From Triatoma infestans (lineage: Eukaryota > Arthropoda > Insecta > Hemiptera > Reduviidae), in contig JAAEAF010001545.1 in assembly GCA_011037195.1 (NCBI GenBank), positions 1 through 64,000 of the forward strand: 64,000 nucleotides of DNA, read 5' to 3'. The notes under the pieces are model-generated. The model was given only the letters and a program-made list of their open reading frames with translations, made no database searches and had not been told where the DNA came from. The stretch's first letter is position 1; each line of letters starts with the position of its first letter. Shown here one piece after another: positions 1 through 11,345 of the stretch. Made by a program: the position numbers and the translations under genes.

Positions 1-640
1 ATGCGTGATTTTGATAATTTGCTTCGATGCTTTGGAATAGCCTGTCTACTAATTCTTCTTTTGAATGTACAATGTTGCAGAAATTAGATGGGAAGGAGAT
101 TTTTCCTGTTTCCGGATTTGTAGGAGTAGTGCCGTTACCGAGTTTGAGTAATTGTCTTGAAAATATGGCAGCTGTTGGATCGTTTTGAAGTTGAACTCTC
201 ATATTCGTCGATAAATGAATTTTTTTTTACTGTGCTCCAAAGAGTTGAATATTTCAAGCAGGCATGCAATTCATCAGCTGCTGTTGAGCGAGGTATCACT
301 GGAAGCGTTTGCCTGAAGTCATCGGATAGTAACACTAAAGCTCCACCAAATGGAACCTAATTATTTCGCGAGTCTTTCAATGTATGGTCTAATGCTTCCA
401 ATGACTTCTTATAAGCCATCGTACACTCATCCCATACAATGATTTTTCACGCCCGAAGAACCTTTCCCATTCCTGATGTTTTAGAAATGTTACATGTTGG
501 ATTTTCTGTGAAGTGCATGTTTAAGTCATGACAGTTTAAGAGCTGAATGCGCAGTTCTACCTTCTTCCATCAATGTAGCAACAATATCTGAAGAAGCAAG
601 TGCTAACGCAATATGGCCGTATGAACGGATTTTAGCTCGG
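1..640 (-). pseudogene. Helitron PIF1-type helicase fragment
   Basis: The minus-strand frame near 335-135 matches the PIF1/Helitron helicase region around motif III (DFRQTLPVI). Upstream parts (IALALASS, then a broken HSALKLS) are frameshifted. Walker A is absent because the derivative is deleted there. It is non-functional as read. Confidence 0.75.
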
Positions 641-929
641 AATTTCCTGTTTCCGCGGGAACATCGGAATAGAGGTACTTATAAGTAGTTGAGAAAGAGG
701 TTCAGAGAGTGAGCCACCATCGCAACGCGTCTGAATCTGTCTATTTCCGCCAACCTCGCGAAACGCTCGGAGAAGTTCCCGTTTCCGAGGGAACTGCGGA
801 GTATAAAGTAAATATAATCACTCTTATAAAGAAATGCAACGTTGTGTAAAAATTTCAAGTCAATCCATCGACTACTTTTCGAGTTTTGCGGCCACAAACA
901 CACGGATGCTGAATTTTTATATATATAGA
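1..929 (-). mobile_element. Helitron, 5' part (cut by window edge)
   Basis: Read on the minus strand, the element starts with TCTATATATATAAAA at 929, next to a flanking A, as Helitrons do. About 290 bp of leader follows, with no long frame. From about 640 leftward comes a decayed copy of the C-terminal helicase, including LLLSDDFRQTLPVIPRS and [16 protein letters not shown]. It is the same derivative as the one at 28490-30199 and continues past position 1. Confidence 0.85.
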
Positions 930-1275
930 TAGATGATGTAAGCTATTATTTGAATTTTATTCCAGCAAACATTTATTTCATATCAGAAACTTTCTAATCC
1001 ATTTAAATTGAGATTCACAACAATATTTGATAAGTCATAGAATTAAATGAAGTTCTCATAAGCATTGTGATTGGCAGGCACAGAACCCTAAATAAGTTAG
1101 TCTATTGTAAAGTTTGCTTTTGACTGTTACAAACAGAAACTAATATATTATTGATCCATACTGCTATATATTATTATTATTATCATTAACTTAATTTAGA
1201 TGTTGCAAAATCTTATATTTTTATGTATATTGTTCGTTATATTTGAATGTGTATAGTAGATATACCTTTCATGCA
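930..1275. other. No recognised feature
   Basis: AT-rich spacer between the Helitron end and the LINE remnant. Only short TTA repeats are seen around 1172-1190. Confidence 0.5.
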
Positions 1276-2145
1276 CTCTCTTTAACCTGGGTTTGGAAAG
1301 AATAATTAGAGATGCCAGAATTGAAACCACGGGCACAATCTTCAATAAGAGCGTGCAAATCTTCGCGTTTGCCGATGTCATTTGTATAATTGGAAGGTCT
1401 TCAGCGGCTGTAGAAGAAAACTTTATCTCCTTAGACCAGGCAGCAAGAAACATGGGGCTGGCAGTAAATGAGAATATCACCAAAGTACCTTACAACGGAT
1501 ACGAGAGAGTATAACTCATGCATTCAAGTCAACGATTACAACTTTGAAAGGATTCGCATATTTAAATATCTGGGATTGGATAATGATGTAAAACAGGAGG
1601 TAAACCAGAGGCTCATGTCCGCCAATAAATGCTACTATGGGCTCCTGAGCTACATGAAAAGCCGTAATGTATCCAGGACCACAAAATTTACTCTGTACAA
1701 AGTGCTAATATGCCCTGTTCTGACGTAAGGAGCTGAAGCATGGACCATGAACAAAGCGACAGAGCAAAAGCTACTCGTCTTTGAAAGAAGGATTTTAAGA
1801 AAGACATTTGGTCCAGTCAAGGAAAATGAACAATGCGGAATACGTCACAACGATGAATTGGCAAGGTTGTATTCAGAAGTGGATGTTGTTAAATATATCC
1901 ACTTGGCAAGACTGCGATGGGCAGGCCAAGTTGTTAGGATGGAAGAAACTGCCATCCCCAGAGGAGTGCTGTTCGGTGAACCAGGAGGGAAAAGAAAGGT
2001 TGGTAGGCTGAAAATAAGATGGCTGGATCAGGTCGTGAATAATGCAAGACTGCTGAACGTCCGGAATTAGTGGATCGCGGCTAAGCATAGAGAATCATGG
2101 CATAGGTTGTAGCGCCAAGGAGTAAGTATTGTAGATATTATCAAT
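1276..2145 (+). pseudogene. LINE reverse transcriptase, C-terminal remnant
   Basis: The frames join as ERIIRDARIETTGTIFNKSV, then FADV (decayed FADD catalytic box), AAVEENFISLDQAARNMGL, then after a frameshift near 1490 VNDYNFERIRIFKYLGLDND, LYKVLICPVLT, a stop at 1726-1728 where Y is expected, GAEAWTMNKATEQKLLVFER, and HLARLRWAGQVVRMEE...GRLKIRWLDQV. This is the end of a non-LTR retrotransposon polymerase of the kind abundant in insects (RTE/Jockey-like). The 5' end is truncated and frameshift and stop mutations make it inactive. Confidence 0.85.
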
Positions 2146-2364
2146 ATGTGTATTGTACTTCAATATGTTATATAAACCCATGAACCCCTTATATGACCCT
2201 AGCACAATGGATTATTAATACAAATTGAAAACAAACTACATAAATGTTAGTAATCAATATATTTACATGGGTAGCATTAAAGGAGTGTATTAAAATAAAA
2301 TTAAATTAAATTTTTACTGCAAGTTATTGCTGCCAAAATCATTTGTATATCCGTTACTTATGCT

Positions 2365-2583
2365 GAGAAATTAGCTTAGTGGTAGTAGCGCACTGGACTA
2401 GTAACGCGGAGGTCCCGGGTTCAAGGCCAATTGTGCTGGTCTTAGATTTTCTCAACCTAGGAGTCTTTACAGTTGGTTCACTATCCGGTGAGGGCCAGTG
2501 CTGGCTGCAACAACGCTCTGAAGCCGGCAATGCACTTAGATGGTACCGGGCGCCAATGACCTCAGATGTAGGAGCGTCTTAAA
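2365..2583 (+). mobile_element. tRNA-derived SINE, family 1
   Basis: The head has a tRNA-like A box (TTAGCTTAGTGGTAG) and B box (GGGTTCAAGGCC). A conserved body follows (TTAGATTTTCTCAACCTAGGAG, shortened in some copies), ending ...GACCTCAGATG-TAGGAGCGTCTTAAA with an A-rich tail. Related copies lie at 22670, 60985, 55484 (minus) and 21970. Confidence 0.82.
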
Positions 2584-2660
2584 TTTAAAAAAGTTAATAA
2601 TAAAAAATACCATATTAAAGCTCGAACGTAATTTATGAACAGTTCTCATTTTCACGTGCC

Positions 2661-2887
2661 CTCATATGATGGTCTAGTGTTTAGTGCACTCAGCTGTGGT
2701 GCGAGAATTGAGGGTTCGATTCCCCCTTGATGGCAAAAACGGTGATGACCCAGCATTGTGAAAAAAAGGGGAGCTGCAGATAGTAGCGGAGGCTAGAACT
2801 AAACGAAGGTGGGAAAAGGGTCAACCCTCCCAAATAATAATCGCTGGCTGGCAAGCCTTGGCCTTTAATGGGTTATTGCGCTAAAGG

Positions 2888-2923
<36 letters not shown>

Positions 2924-2925
2924 TC
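2661..2925 (+). mobile_element. tRNA-derived SINE, family 2, with ATT tail
   Basis: The head reads GGTCTAGTGTTTAGTGCACT then GAGGGTTCGATTCCCCC (B box). The body contains GGTGATGACCCAGCAT, GGCTAGAACTAAACG and TGGCAAGCCTTGGCC. The end is an (ATT)n run at 2889-2925. A second copy at 60403-60666 shares the whole layout. Confidence 0.82.
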
Positions 2926-2994
2926 CAAATACTAATCTCTTGCAAAACAAAAAAAAGAAACAAATGATATAAAACAGTGAATGTGAGTGTATTG

Positions 2995-3056
2995 TCAGTT
3001 ACAATTTTGTAAACTGCAGTAAGAGAAACTTGTGTGAGAGTTTTATAACAGACTTT
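2995..3056 (-). repeat. Family A fragment (hairpin end)
   Basis: A degenerate match to the family A end: CTGCAGTAAGAGAAACTTGTG, in two parts, followed by GTGAGAGTTTTATAACAGAC and a T-rich run. Confidence 0.5.
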
Positions 3057-3147
3057 TTATTTTGGATTACATCTAAATCGACAATCTTTAACAAACCGTT
3101 TTCAAAACAATTTTATTTGCTCATAGAATGCTTCATACTTTTTCATA

Positions 3148-3195
3148 CTGATGCTTTCCAGCTCTGCAGAACCAACCAACACAACTAATAGTAGT
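3148..3195 (+). repeat. Foldback family B fragment
   Basis: ATGCTTTCCAGCTCTGCAGA and ACCAACCAACACAACTA match the outer end of the foldback elements at 39663-39900 and 43121-43389. The rest is missing. Confidence 0.6.
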
Positions 3196-4391
3196 AGTTC
3201 CCGAATATTCCGTTAGAGAGCACATCAGTTTAAGAATATCTATTGTTGGATTAGTTCAACGTTAGAAACAAAAGAAAACTGTTGAAAATTATATAAGTTA
3301 TAAATAGATTTTCTTATAATTAAACCACTTGTGTAGATATATTACATTAAGAGGAAGTAAAGGTACATCTTAAAAAATAATATTACTACATAAAAATTTT
3401 TTTTATAAGTAGCTTTACATGTGTTACAATCTACTGGAATAAAAAGGAAATAACTTTATCCACTGGTGATGCTGCTTTCTAGCAGTTTTATTTGTAAAAA
3501 CATGTTACACACAATATAGGCTCATTGTTAAGCGGAACTACACATGTATCTAAATCTATAAAATAAATTAAAAAAAAACAAACAAATAATTTAGAAGCAG
3601 CATGTATTTTTACATATATAATTTGATATAAAATTTTGCAAAGCAGAAATAAGTTGTCGATAAAAAAGAAACGATTTTTACGTTATCTTACTCCTGGGTT
3701 AGAGGAAGAATTGTGGTAGTGCCAAATTTTCGAAATTGGGTCTTCACCGGATATACAGGTGTTACGTCTTTCCTGAAACCTAAGAGTTTTCTTGTTACCG
3801 AAAGCGCAACTGGCAGGGTTGCTGCTTCAATTTTTGTATGTAAGGGGTAGTCCTCCGTTTCTCTCTAACAACACGTTTTTAGTCCCCTGGATACGAAAAA
3901 TAAAACCTTCGATAGGAAATATATTAAAATGTACTCTGTCAGTTTATTATGTACATCAACTACTTCTGCACGGTCACTCGGTATTGTGTTAATTTGGGTG
4001 TCAGTAATACTGTTCAAGTTGTTCCGGTAGGGATAACCGAACAGCTACCGTGATTCTTGAAGAAGTGCCTACTCTTTTCATTCCTAATGGACGGGACACA
4101 AAGTGTATGTATAAAATCACAAAATTGTTACAAAGTTGTAAACAAACAAGGAGGACTACATTTATTTATTTATATTCAATACTTTCTAGCCATTATGTAA
4201 ATAAACTCAGCTTTTAGTTAGTTTATGGATATGTAAATAAAAAAGTCTGACAGAAAATATTTAGTTAAAAGTTGTTCGCCAGATAGCAGCATCTACTTAG
4301 TAACCTATAGATATGAAGTTCCAAACTTGCCGGCAGATTTCAGCATCACCGGCCATTTTTAAAGATGCTTGGACTACTATAGTCGTTAAGT
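3196..4391. other. Mostly unassigned; one family A fragment near 3685-3765
   Basis: At 3685-3765, TCTTACTCCTGGGTTAGAGG and the following GAAGAATTGTGGTAGTGCCA resemble the family A end seen at 36209. The rest is AT-rich with no convincing frame. Confidence 0.4.
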
Positions 4392-4399
4392 ATTGTATC

Positions 4400-4941
4400 C
4401 AGGGTTGCCAGATCTAATATATCTAATATCACCCTGATATATTTTGTTCTTATTGATATATGATATTAGACTCTAAATATAAGTTTAAAAATATATAATT
4501 ATCCGATCATTGCGATGATAACAATAATAATTCGTATTAGCGCGCTCATCTCGCGTCACACAATCATCAGTGAACAAGTAATGAATGCTGATTGGTTTAT
4601 AAGAGTCTCGTTAATGGCGCGCGCATAGCTTGCCCCAATGCATCCGCCGGGTTTGCTCTCGCCAAGTGTCAAAAATGACAAAACTAAAAATTTAGGTTAA
4701 AAATTCTTAATGGATGCTCTACATCAACTTACAATCAGATGACAATGACGTCTAAGATTTTATGGCCGCAGCTGTATGTGCATTTATTTTTGTTATAAAT
4801 TAACAAATTTTGAAAGATTTAAGTTGGTTTTTATTTAATAAAGTTTCGAAAAAAATGTGGTATATTTCTTTCATAAATGATATATTTTTGAAAACTTAAT
4901 CATATATATTTACATTCAATCCCAATCACCTGGCAATCCTA
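4400..4941. mobile_element. hAT-type non-autonomous DNA transposon
   Basis: The left end CAGGGTTGCCAGAT (4400-4413) and right end, read inward, TAGGATTGCCAGGT (4941-4928) are near-identical inverted ends. The 8 bp ATTGTATC flanks both sides exactly (4392-4399 and 4942-4949), the target-duplication length of hAT transposases. The 542-bp interior has no transposase frame, so it is a MITE-like copy mobilised in trans. An exact duplication suggests a fairly recent insertion. Confidence 0.88.
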
Positions 4942-5229
4942 ATTGTATCCCTTAATAAACTAATAACGATGGCCACCCTGTGGATTTTGAGGCATCGGGC
5001 GGAAATATGGAGTGGGACCCCGTAAATAAAAAAATCTTAAGAAACACTTCAATGCAACAATAAGTAATTACATTTATTTTGGAGTTGACCTTTAGCTTAA
5101 GAAGAGTGAGGTTGTGTTCATTTGATCTCTTTGTAAAATCATATATTTCGTTGGTTTTTTAAAAAAATTATTTAGATTCTTTTATTGCAGACGTGTAGTT
5201 CTGTGATTTTTACACAGATTAGCACTTTT

Positions 5230-6111
5230 ATTTTAATTATTATGACGGAACAGTGAAAAGTGTAAGAAAAAATAACTTTTCAATACAAGTAGTTAGTTAA
5301 GGAAACTAGAATTAACCAACACGGTTACTGTTGAAAATGCAAGCAGTTTGAAAAAGCAAGCGAACATCTCAAGTAACCGATGCATTATAATAGCTAAATT
5401 AGAAGCCCTCTCTCTAGATGTAAAATCTATAAAAGATATGCTCAACAAATTTGAAAATGATAATGAAAATAATAGCAAAAAGGTAGATTCGTTCGATAAA
5501 AATCTAAAAGAAGTTTTATCAAATTTGAAAAATAATGTTTCAAAATAAAGGATATCTCTAAATTAAAAATTATATGATGCACATTTTGTAGAACTGTATA
5601 GGTTAAAACCAAGAAAGTTAACAAAAACACCTCCTCCTATTATAGTAGAATTTTTGAAAATGGAAGACAAATAAATTTTATGCAGTGTTTGAAAGCTAAC
5701 AAATATGATATTCCGTCCAGTGTTATCTTCAACTTTCTACCACAAGTTCCCATTTATATCTCTGAATATATGACTCCACTCTATGCTAAACTGTTCTATC
5801 AAGCCAGAAGGTTGAAAAAGGATAAATTAAACAATTCTGCGTGGTTTTCAAATAACAAAATATTCATTAAATTAACGGAGAATTCAAAAGCTATGGTGGT
5901 TAACGAGGAGAAAGATTTGGAGTATATACGTAACAAAGATAAACTACCTGCATCTTACACTAGGAAAACAGTAGAAGAAATGGAACAATCCGATCTCGAA
6001 GACCTGGATACTGATAGATCTGAGGCTACATGAAGTTCACAGAAAAAGCGAAAACTGAAAGCTTCAAGTGTTGAATCAATTGAACGATTTTTTCGTCTCC
6101 AAAACAAGAAG
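5230..6111 (+). pseudogene. LINE ORF1 (coiled coil plus FP-like domain)
   Basis: The frame 5348-5548 is a charged coiled coil (LEALSLDVKSIKDMLNKFEN...). After a frame change come RLKPRKLTKTPPPIIVEFLK, a stop near 5671, then 5680-6033 with YISEYMTPLYAKLFYQARRL and NSAWFSNNKIFIKLTENSKA. The order coiled coil, PPPIIVEF, LTP-x-FYxARxLKK, and the W-containing strand is that of ORF1 proteins related to the baculovirus FP domain in insect LINEs. It continues after a TGA at 6031-6033 as a lysine-rich tail to about 6111. Two frame breaks and two stops make it inactive. The 5' border is not visible. Confidence 0.7.
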
Positions 6112-6284
6112 TAATTACACAGAAAACATAAAAATGAAACACACTCTTAGAAATTGAAACATGGGTAAATAATGATGTAATAGACAAACCTTCTTTTTTG
6201 AATGAATATAATTTATTGTGTTAAATCTAATATAATATAATTCATATTATTTAAATATAAATCTGAAAGTTTTAATATAGGGTG

Positions 6285-7225
6285 TGTGTGTATACTGGAA
6301 GCCAGATAAGGAAAATTATTTTGTTTTAGAGAAACTTAAAAATGTTTTACACAATTTATTTAGCACTTACAGGCAATATAACATAATTATCGGTGGGGAT
6401 TGGAACGCGAGAATAAGCGTTTTGAATTCTCTTGAAGACGAAATGCTTGATGGTTATTAATATATATAGAACTAGGAATTCACTTGATAATGTAACTACA
6501 TAACTGCATAATGTAACTAACAAACGAGGGAAAAATCTTATAAATATAATATATAATAAAAAATACTGGTATATTTGTATGTAACGGTAGAACACTTAGT
6601 GGTAATCCGGCCAGTTTATTTGTTTCTAAAGGACAAAGTGTATATTATGTTAGATTGGATGGGGGAGGGCCACGCCTCATTCCACTGCGACCTTCATTGA
6701 GAGGTCTATTGTGTATCCCCTGCGTATGACATCCCTCAGCTTCGCCCTCTTAATCAGGCCTAGCAAAGCTGAGAGTGGCTGCGTCATGAAGCTCATGGCT
6801 TCGGGATTGTTAGTCCCCAGTCGAAGAAATCTTGTCCTTGCCAGGCCGGCACAAAGGATGTGTGCCAGGGTTTCCTCCTCGGCCCTGCAGAAACGGCATA
6901 ACGCGTTGTCTGCCAGTAGTAAATAGTGTATTTGCCTATTCAGTCGCCTGCAATGACCTGTTAGTAGACCCACTATTATCCTTATATCTCTTCGGCTATG
7001 GCTCAGTAGATCCCTGGTGAATGTAGGTAAATGTCTTAACAAAGAATTTAGCCTACCTCTGCCCTGGCGTTCTCTCCCACCATCGCAGATGCTGGTCTTC
7101 TATCCATTAGTTGATAGAAGCGTGAATGAGGCTCCTGGACAACCGCAGAAGGGCTCCGGGCATATAAAGGTATCCTTCGAGGTATATTATGTTGATAAAA
7201 TATTTATTTTAAAAGTTGCCATTTA
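6285..7225 (+). pseudogene. LINE ORF2 endonuclease fragment, split by another LINE
   Basis: 6290-6415 encodes ENYFVLEKLKNVLHNLFSTY followed by RQYNIIIGGDWNARIS, the GGDFNA motif of apurinic-type LINE endonucleases. Decayed text follows (NGRTLSGNPASLFVSKGQSV, with a frameshift). At 6640-6651 the frame is broken by an insertion and resumes after the duplicated copy at 7182-7193. The reverse transcriptase is absent. It lies just after ORF1, so both belong to one element. Confidence 0.72.
6652..7181 (-). mobile_element. LINE 3' end inserted into the older LINE
   Basis: 530 bp of 5'-truncated LINE, minus strand, flanked by the 12-bp direct repeat GTATATTATGTT (6640-6651, 7182-7193). The frame 7180-6677 reads PEPFCG..., KTSICDGGRERQGRGRLNSL, LLTGHCRRLNRQIHYLLLAD and the zinc-knuckle-like CRFCRAEEETLAHILC near the C terminus. 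One in-frame TAG replaces an expected tryptophan. Related tails lie at 32318-32705 and 57880-58550. No poly-A tail is seen. Confidence 0.85.
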
Positions 7226-8035
7226 AATGGGGGAGGTATTATGCATACATCACGTTACTGGAGAATTCTTATTACAATGTAACTATATTTTTCTTTAAAG
7301 AATTTTTGTAAATCGCTAAATTTTTTTACTGATCCCAAACTTCTGATCGGTAGTGTATATATATGAATGGACGGCAATTAGTCTTTTTGTCCGGGGCGAC
7401 GTAACCGCTAGAGCGAGCTCAGCAATTAGCCATAAAAGTGCAAAGGCTTAACTTTGCAAACAAATTAAGAACAAAACCAGTTAATTAATTCAATTTGCCA
7501 GAATTTACTTTTTGGATTGCGCGGACGGCAAACTCCATCCGACAGTGCGAATTTACTGAATTTTTTTTTTTTTTCACTTTTTCTTGATTTTCTTGAAATT
7601 GGCTGCAACGATTTTCTTTAAACGTTGAATACTGTCTATACATATTAATTCTTATCACTTTTATTTGCCACATTTTTCTGGAGGAACAATAGCAATATGC
7701 TTTTCTCTAAAGTATCACTAAAATAACTGATTAGCAATATGCTTTTCTCTAAAGTACCACTACAATAACATGACTGATGAAGTCCCGAAAATAAAACTTT
7801 TGAGACAAGCAAATAATGCGAAAAATAAGATTCAAATAAAGGTTGTACACGAAAAAAATTATGTACCTAATCAAAATGATGCTCTGTTGACAAAGTCTCC
7901 ATTTTCCCTCATAGTCTAAATTGGACATCCTTAAATTTATTTAGTGTACTGCCACGATTTAGGAAAAATAAATCTGGTACAAAACTATCACCCTTCATTC
8001 CTTTATTGTATAATTCATTTGCAAATAAACGGTTA
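7226..8035. other. Repeat debris; no gene
   Basis: It holds a roughly 100-bp segment (7322-7420) shared with 11733-11835, a decayed minus-strand family A piece (7555-7690, with GATTTTCTTGAAATTGGCTG), and a 40-bp unit AGCAATATGCTTTTCTCTAA repeated at about 7690 and 7732. Confidence 0.55.
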
Positions 8036-8048
8036 GTAGACATGTATT

Positions 8049-9193
8049 TTTTTTTTTTTTTTTTTTTTTACGCGCACACCGTATGGGTCGTTCCCGAGCT
8101 CTCGCTCATAACAGCCCAATGATTACACTTCATCCCCAATGATCCCGAAACAAGAATAATTCCCAAGCAAGAATATATGAGGGAAGGGCACAACAAAGTA
8201 CCTTTCCTAAATTATAAAGAATTTATGCTACCTTTGCAGAACAAGCTAACAACCTAACAAACTGCATCGCATTCATACTCATTCAAACAATAAATACATT
8301 CATACTTCACGCATGCAGACCAAATTCCTATCCTAATTGACCTCTCAGTACTCGATATTCCTGAGAGGCCCGCTAAAAACTCGACAACTACCCAATCTAT
8401 GTCATTCAATCCACAGTCATCCAATAAGTTACTAATATTCCCACTTTCACTCCGCCTACCCTCGAAAATCACCCCACAGTGTACCGCGTCTTAGAGCCTC
8501 TTCTGCAAACTGTTTAAAGGCATCGTATGCACTAATATTTTCCACCAACAGGGTTAGTGTATCATTATCAATGCAAACATGATAGCCTATTGCACTCCAT
8601 AATTTTGCCCTGAGATCCTCATAACAGATGCACTCAAAAATAATATGTTCGGCGGTCTCTAATTCACCGCAACGACAGCAACCATCACTTACCAAACCCA
8701 TCTGATACCACTTTCCCTTAATTTGCCCATGGCCTGTCACTAGCCTGGAGACCGCGTAAGAAAAATCTGTGGGGACTATTCTTCTACCCATTGTCGCGTC
8801 CGGCAAAAACCTGTAGGTGGTCCTCCCCTTTTGAGAGTAAGACCAGCGAGATTTCCATTGCAGCAACAGATCCTGATCCAGTTGTTTCTTTTTTTCATTC
8901 AGGAGCCAGATTCTGAAATCATTTCCTATTTCTCCTTCTGGTAATGGTTCCAACGAATGTCCCCCCAAACTCACTGTTTTCCCTCTCCTTAAAAAGTATA
9001 ATAGGGCCGATCTCACTACTTCCAGGTCGAGTGGAAGACATCCCGTCAAAACCTGCAGAGCCTCAGTTGATGTCGTACGGCTAAAATTACCCATCAACAA
9101 CAGCATGGCTCTCTGTATTGCCATGGTATGAGTCCTAAAGACCGAGCTGCTAACCTTATGCGCCCAAACAGAGCAGCAGTATAATACCTGCAG
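8049..9193 (-). mobile_element. 5'-truncated LINE with poly-A tail and 13-bp target duplication
   Basis: Minus-strand LINE tail. The oligo-T at 8049-8069 on the plus strand is its poly-A tail. The 13-bp GTAGACATGTATT is present exactly at 8036-8048 and 9194-9206. This is target-primed insertion truncated at the 5' end. Confidence 0.92.
8456..9193 (-). pseudogene. R1-like LINE ORF2 C-terminus
   Basis: The frame is open from the element's 5' border (VLYCCSVWAHKV... at about 9185) to TAG at 8458-8456, with no stop. Recognisable parts are TSTEALQVLTGCLPLDLEV, YRFLPDATMGRR, FSYAVSRLVTGHGQIKGKWY, and a zinc-knuckle CCRCGELETAEHIIFEC. This is the region after the reverse transcriptase in R1-clade and related insect LINEs. 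It is a dead 5'-truncated fragment in spite of the open frame. The 3' UTR fills 8070-8455. Confidence 0.82.
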
Positions 9194-9206
9194 GTAGACA
9201 TGTATT

Positions 9207-10839
9207 ACAGATAAATAAAGGAGGTGGGATTATGCTATTTACCTAAATAAGATTGCATTGTATGATAGCAAGCTCACTTATCAATCTAGTAGCAATGCTT
9301 GTGACAGCAATTTCCAGAACAATTTATGTCTGGGGATAGAACATCTTCAAAATTATATGGAAGAATATTTTAAATCGGCATTAAATATATGTAACTTAAT
9401 AAGAGAGAAAATAACATAATTAATTTTAGAGTCACAATTAGCCCCCTTTAACAAATAATTGAATAATTAATAAAAGACATAAAAAAAGATAGAGCAAAGG
9501 AACAAATATAAAATTTTTCATTTTTCCAACTGCTTTAAGAATGTAATTGTTGTAGTTTATACTAAAAAATTAGGACTGTATTCTTATAAAACAAAAACAA
9601 AAAATTCAAATTAGTTAAAAACGAATAAAATTATAGTTTCTAAATTCGCCGCCAGGTAACAGCACTTACTTAATCTAGAATTTGTAGTAGTACAAAAAAT
9701 TGCCGATAGAAAGCGTAAGGTTTCAGAATTGTACAATTGTAGTTCCAAAATTCGCCACCCGATCACAGCGCCATCCTGTGATGTAAACTACTTTTCAATA
9801 GTTTAAGGAAGTGGTTAGCGTAATGGAATCCCCCAAAAAACTTTGGAAGTAGTGACACCTAGTGGCAAACTATATAACCATAAATAAAATTGCTTTCTTA
9901 GTAGGTGTTGTTATCTGGTGGCCATATTTATAACTACAAATATACTAATTTTTATTTGTTGCTGTATTAATTAAAAAACAAAAAAAATTTGGTGTGAAAC
10001 ATTCATTCAAGTTCTTTTACTCCAGTTTTCAAATTTGAAATCGACAAACTTTATAGTTAGTATACCAAATTTAATAAAATTCGTCGGTGTTTTTATGGAG
10101 AAAATCACAAAAACTGAAAAAATTACTTAGACATTCATTATAATTGAAAAAAAAAGCGTACACTTCATTTTTTAAACTAGAAATAAATGAATATAATAAT
10201 TAATAAAATTCAAATATATATTTATCTTTTTTCTACATTATATTTCTTGCGCAAGCTATTAAGATAATTTTTGGCATATTATTTGCCAAGATATTTTTCA
10301 GGAATAATGCTTGACATGATATCTTTCCCTCCTTTCTTTTTCATGAGAGGGTTCAGATTTTTTACATTTGTTTTACGGCTAGAAAGCTATAGAGGGCTGC
10401 GAATATTAATATTATCTTATGTAATAACTTAGATAAAATGTTAAAAGAGAAATTTAAGACTCTTGAAGGATAGATTCAAATAGCAATCCATCCTATATAA
10501 TCATTATTTTTATAAGCATTTAAATGTAAGTACCAACAAATAGTTCAAGAACTTTTATCTAAATCTTGTCAATAAAATTTACGGGCTAATTTCATTTGTT
10601 GGTAATTTGATTGAATATTGTATTTGATATATTTTTGAAAGCAGATATATTATTGTAATCTCTTGAAATGGCTGGTCCAATTGCTTGAATCATTTCTCGC
10701 GAAATTTCATTCAATATTTAGTTAGTTATTTATTGCCTAAAGAAACTATACATGTCTATAGCAAACTGACCTCTGCTGAAAGCTGAACAAAAAATACAAA
10801 CATTACAGTTTATTCTTCAAAGTAATAAAATAATATTAA
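9207..10839. other. No gene; family A fragment at 9990-10125
   Basis: The family A piece on the plus strand reads TTGGTGTGAAACATTCATTC and TTTTACTCCAGTTTTCAAAT after an A-run. Around 9648-9780 two short CGCC-x-CAG motifs resemble those at 4270-4350. Otherwise it is AT-rich and featureless. Confidence 0.5.
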
Positions 10840-11345
10840 GATACTTGATTAATAGAGTAGATAGTAACAATGATTTAAATAGACTTTATTCATTTATACA
10901 AATTATTTTAGGGAAGGAGTTTGAGGGATCTCCTCGTAGGTATTAAATAATACCTTTAAAAACCTATTTTTCCTCCAAAGCCTCAGAGATAAAATAAAAT
11001 AAGTGGTTTAACTTCTCTTCATTTTTTTATATCTAATAAATTAACAAAAACATAAGAACTGTGTGAAGGTAAAGAAAGACCTATTTAACAACCTCCTTCT
11101 CAAACATATATAATAAGGGCATTCCAAAATAAAGTGCATAATATTATCATTTTTGCCCACCGCACAAGTAAAGCAACTCTTTTAGGATCAAATAAATGAG
11201 CTGTTCTATTATAAAAAGTCCTGGGGTGACGATCATTAGCTACTCTAATTTGAGCTATCAATCTGGTTTTAATGATATTGCACCTAATATTTACATATAG
11301 ACTCCCATTATCTAAGGGACGTATCAATCTATAGTGCATGTTATA
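10840..11345 (-). pseudogene. LINE ORF2 C-terminal remnant
   Basis: The minus-strand frame from 11339 reads MHYRLIRPLDNGSL, IIKTRLIAQIRVANDRHPRT and AHLFDPKR. After a one-base shift it reads CFTCAVGKNDNIMHFILECP, a C-x2-C-x8-H-x4-C knuckle as at LINE polymerase ends, then LFNTYEEIPQTPS. Frameshifted and 5'-truncated. Confidence 0.6.

Noticed and set aside
2365..2440. True tRNA gene
   Set aside because: A and B boxes are present, but the sequence does not close into a cloverleaf with an acceptor stem, and the same head recurs in front of a SINE body.
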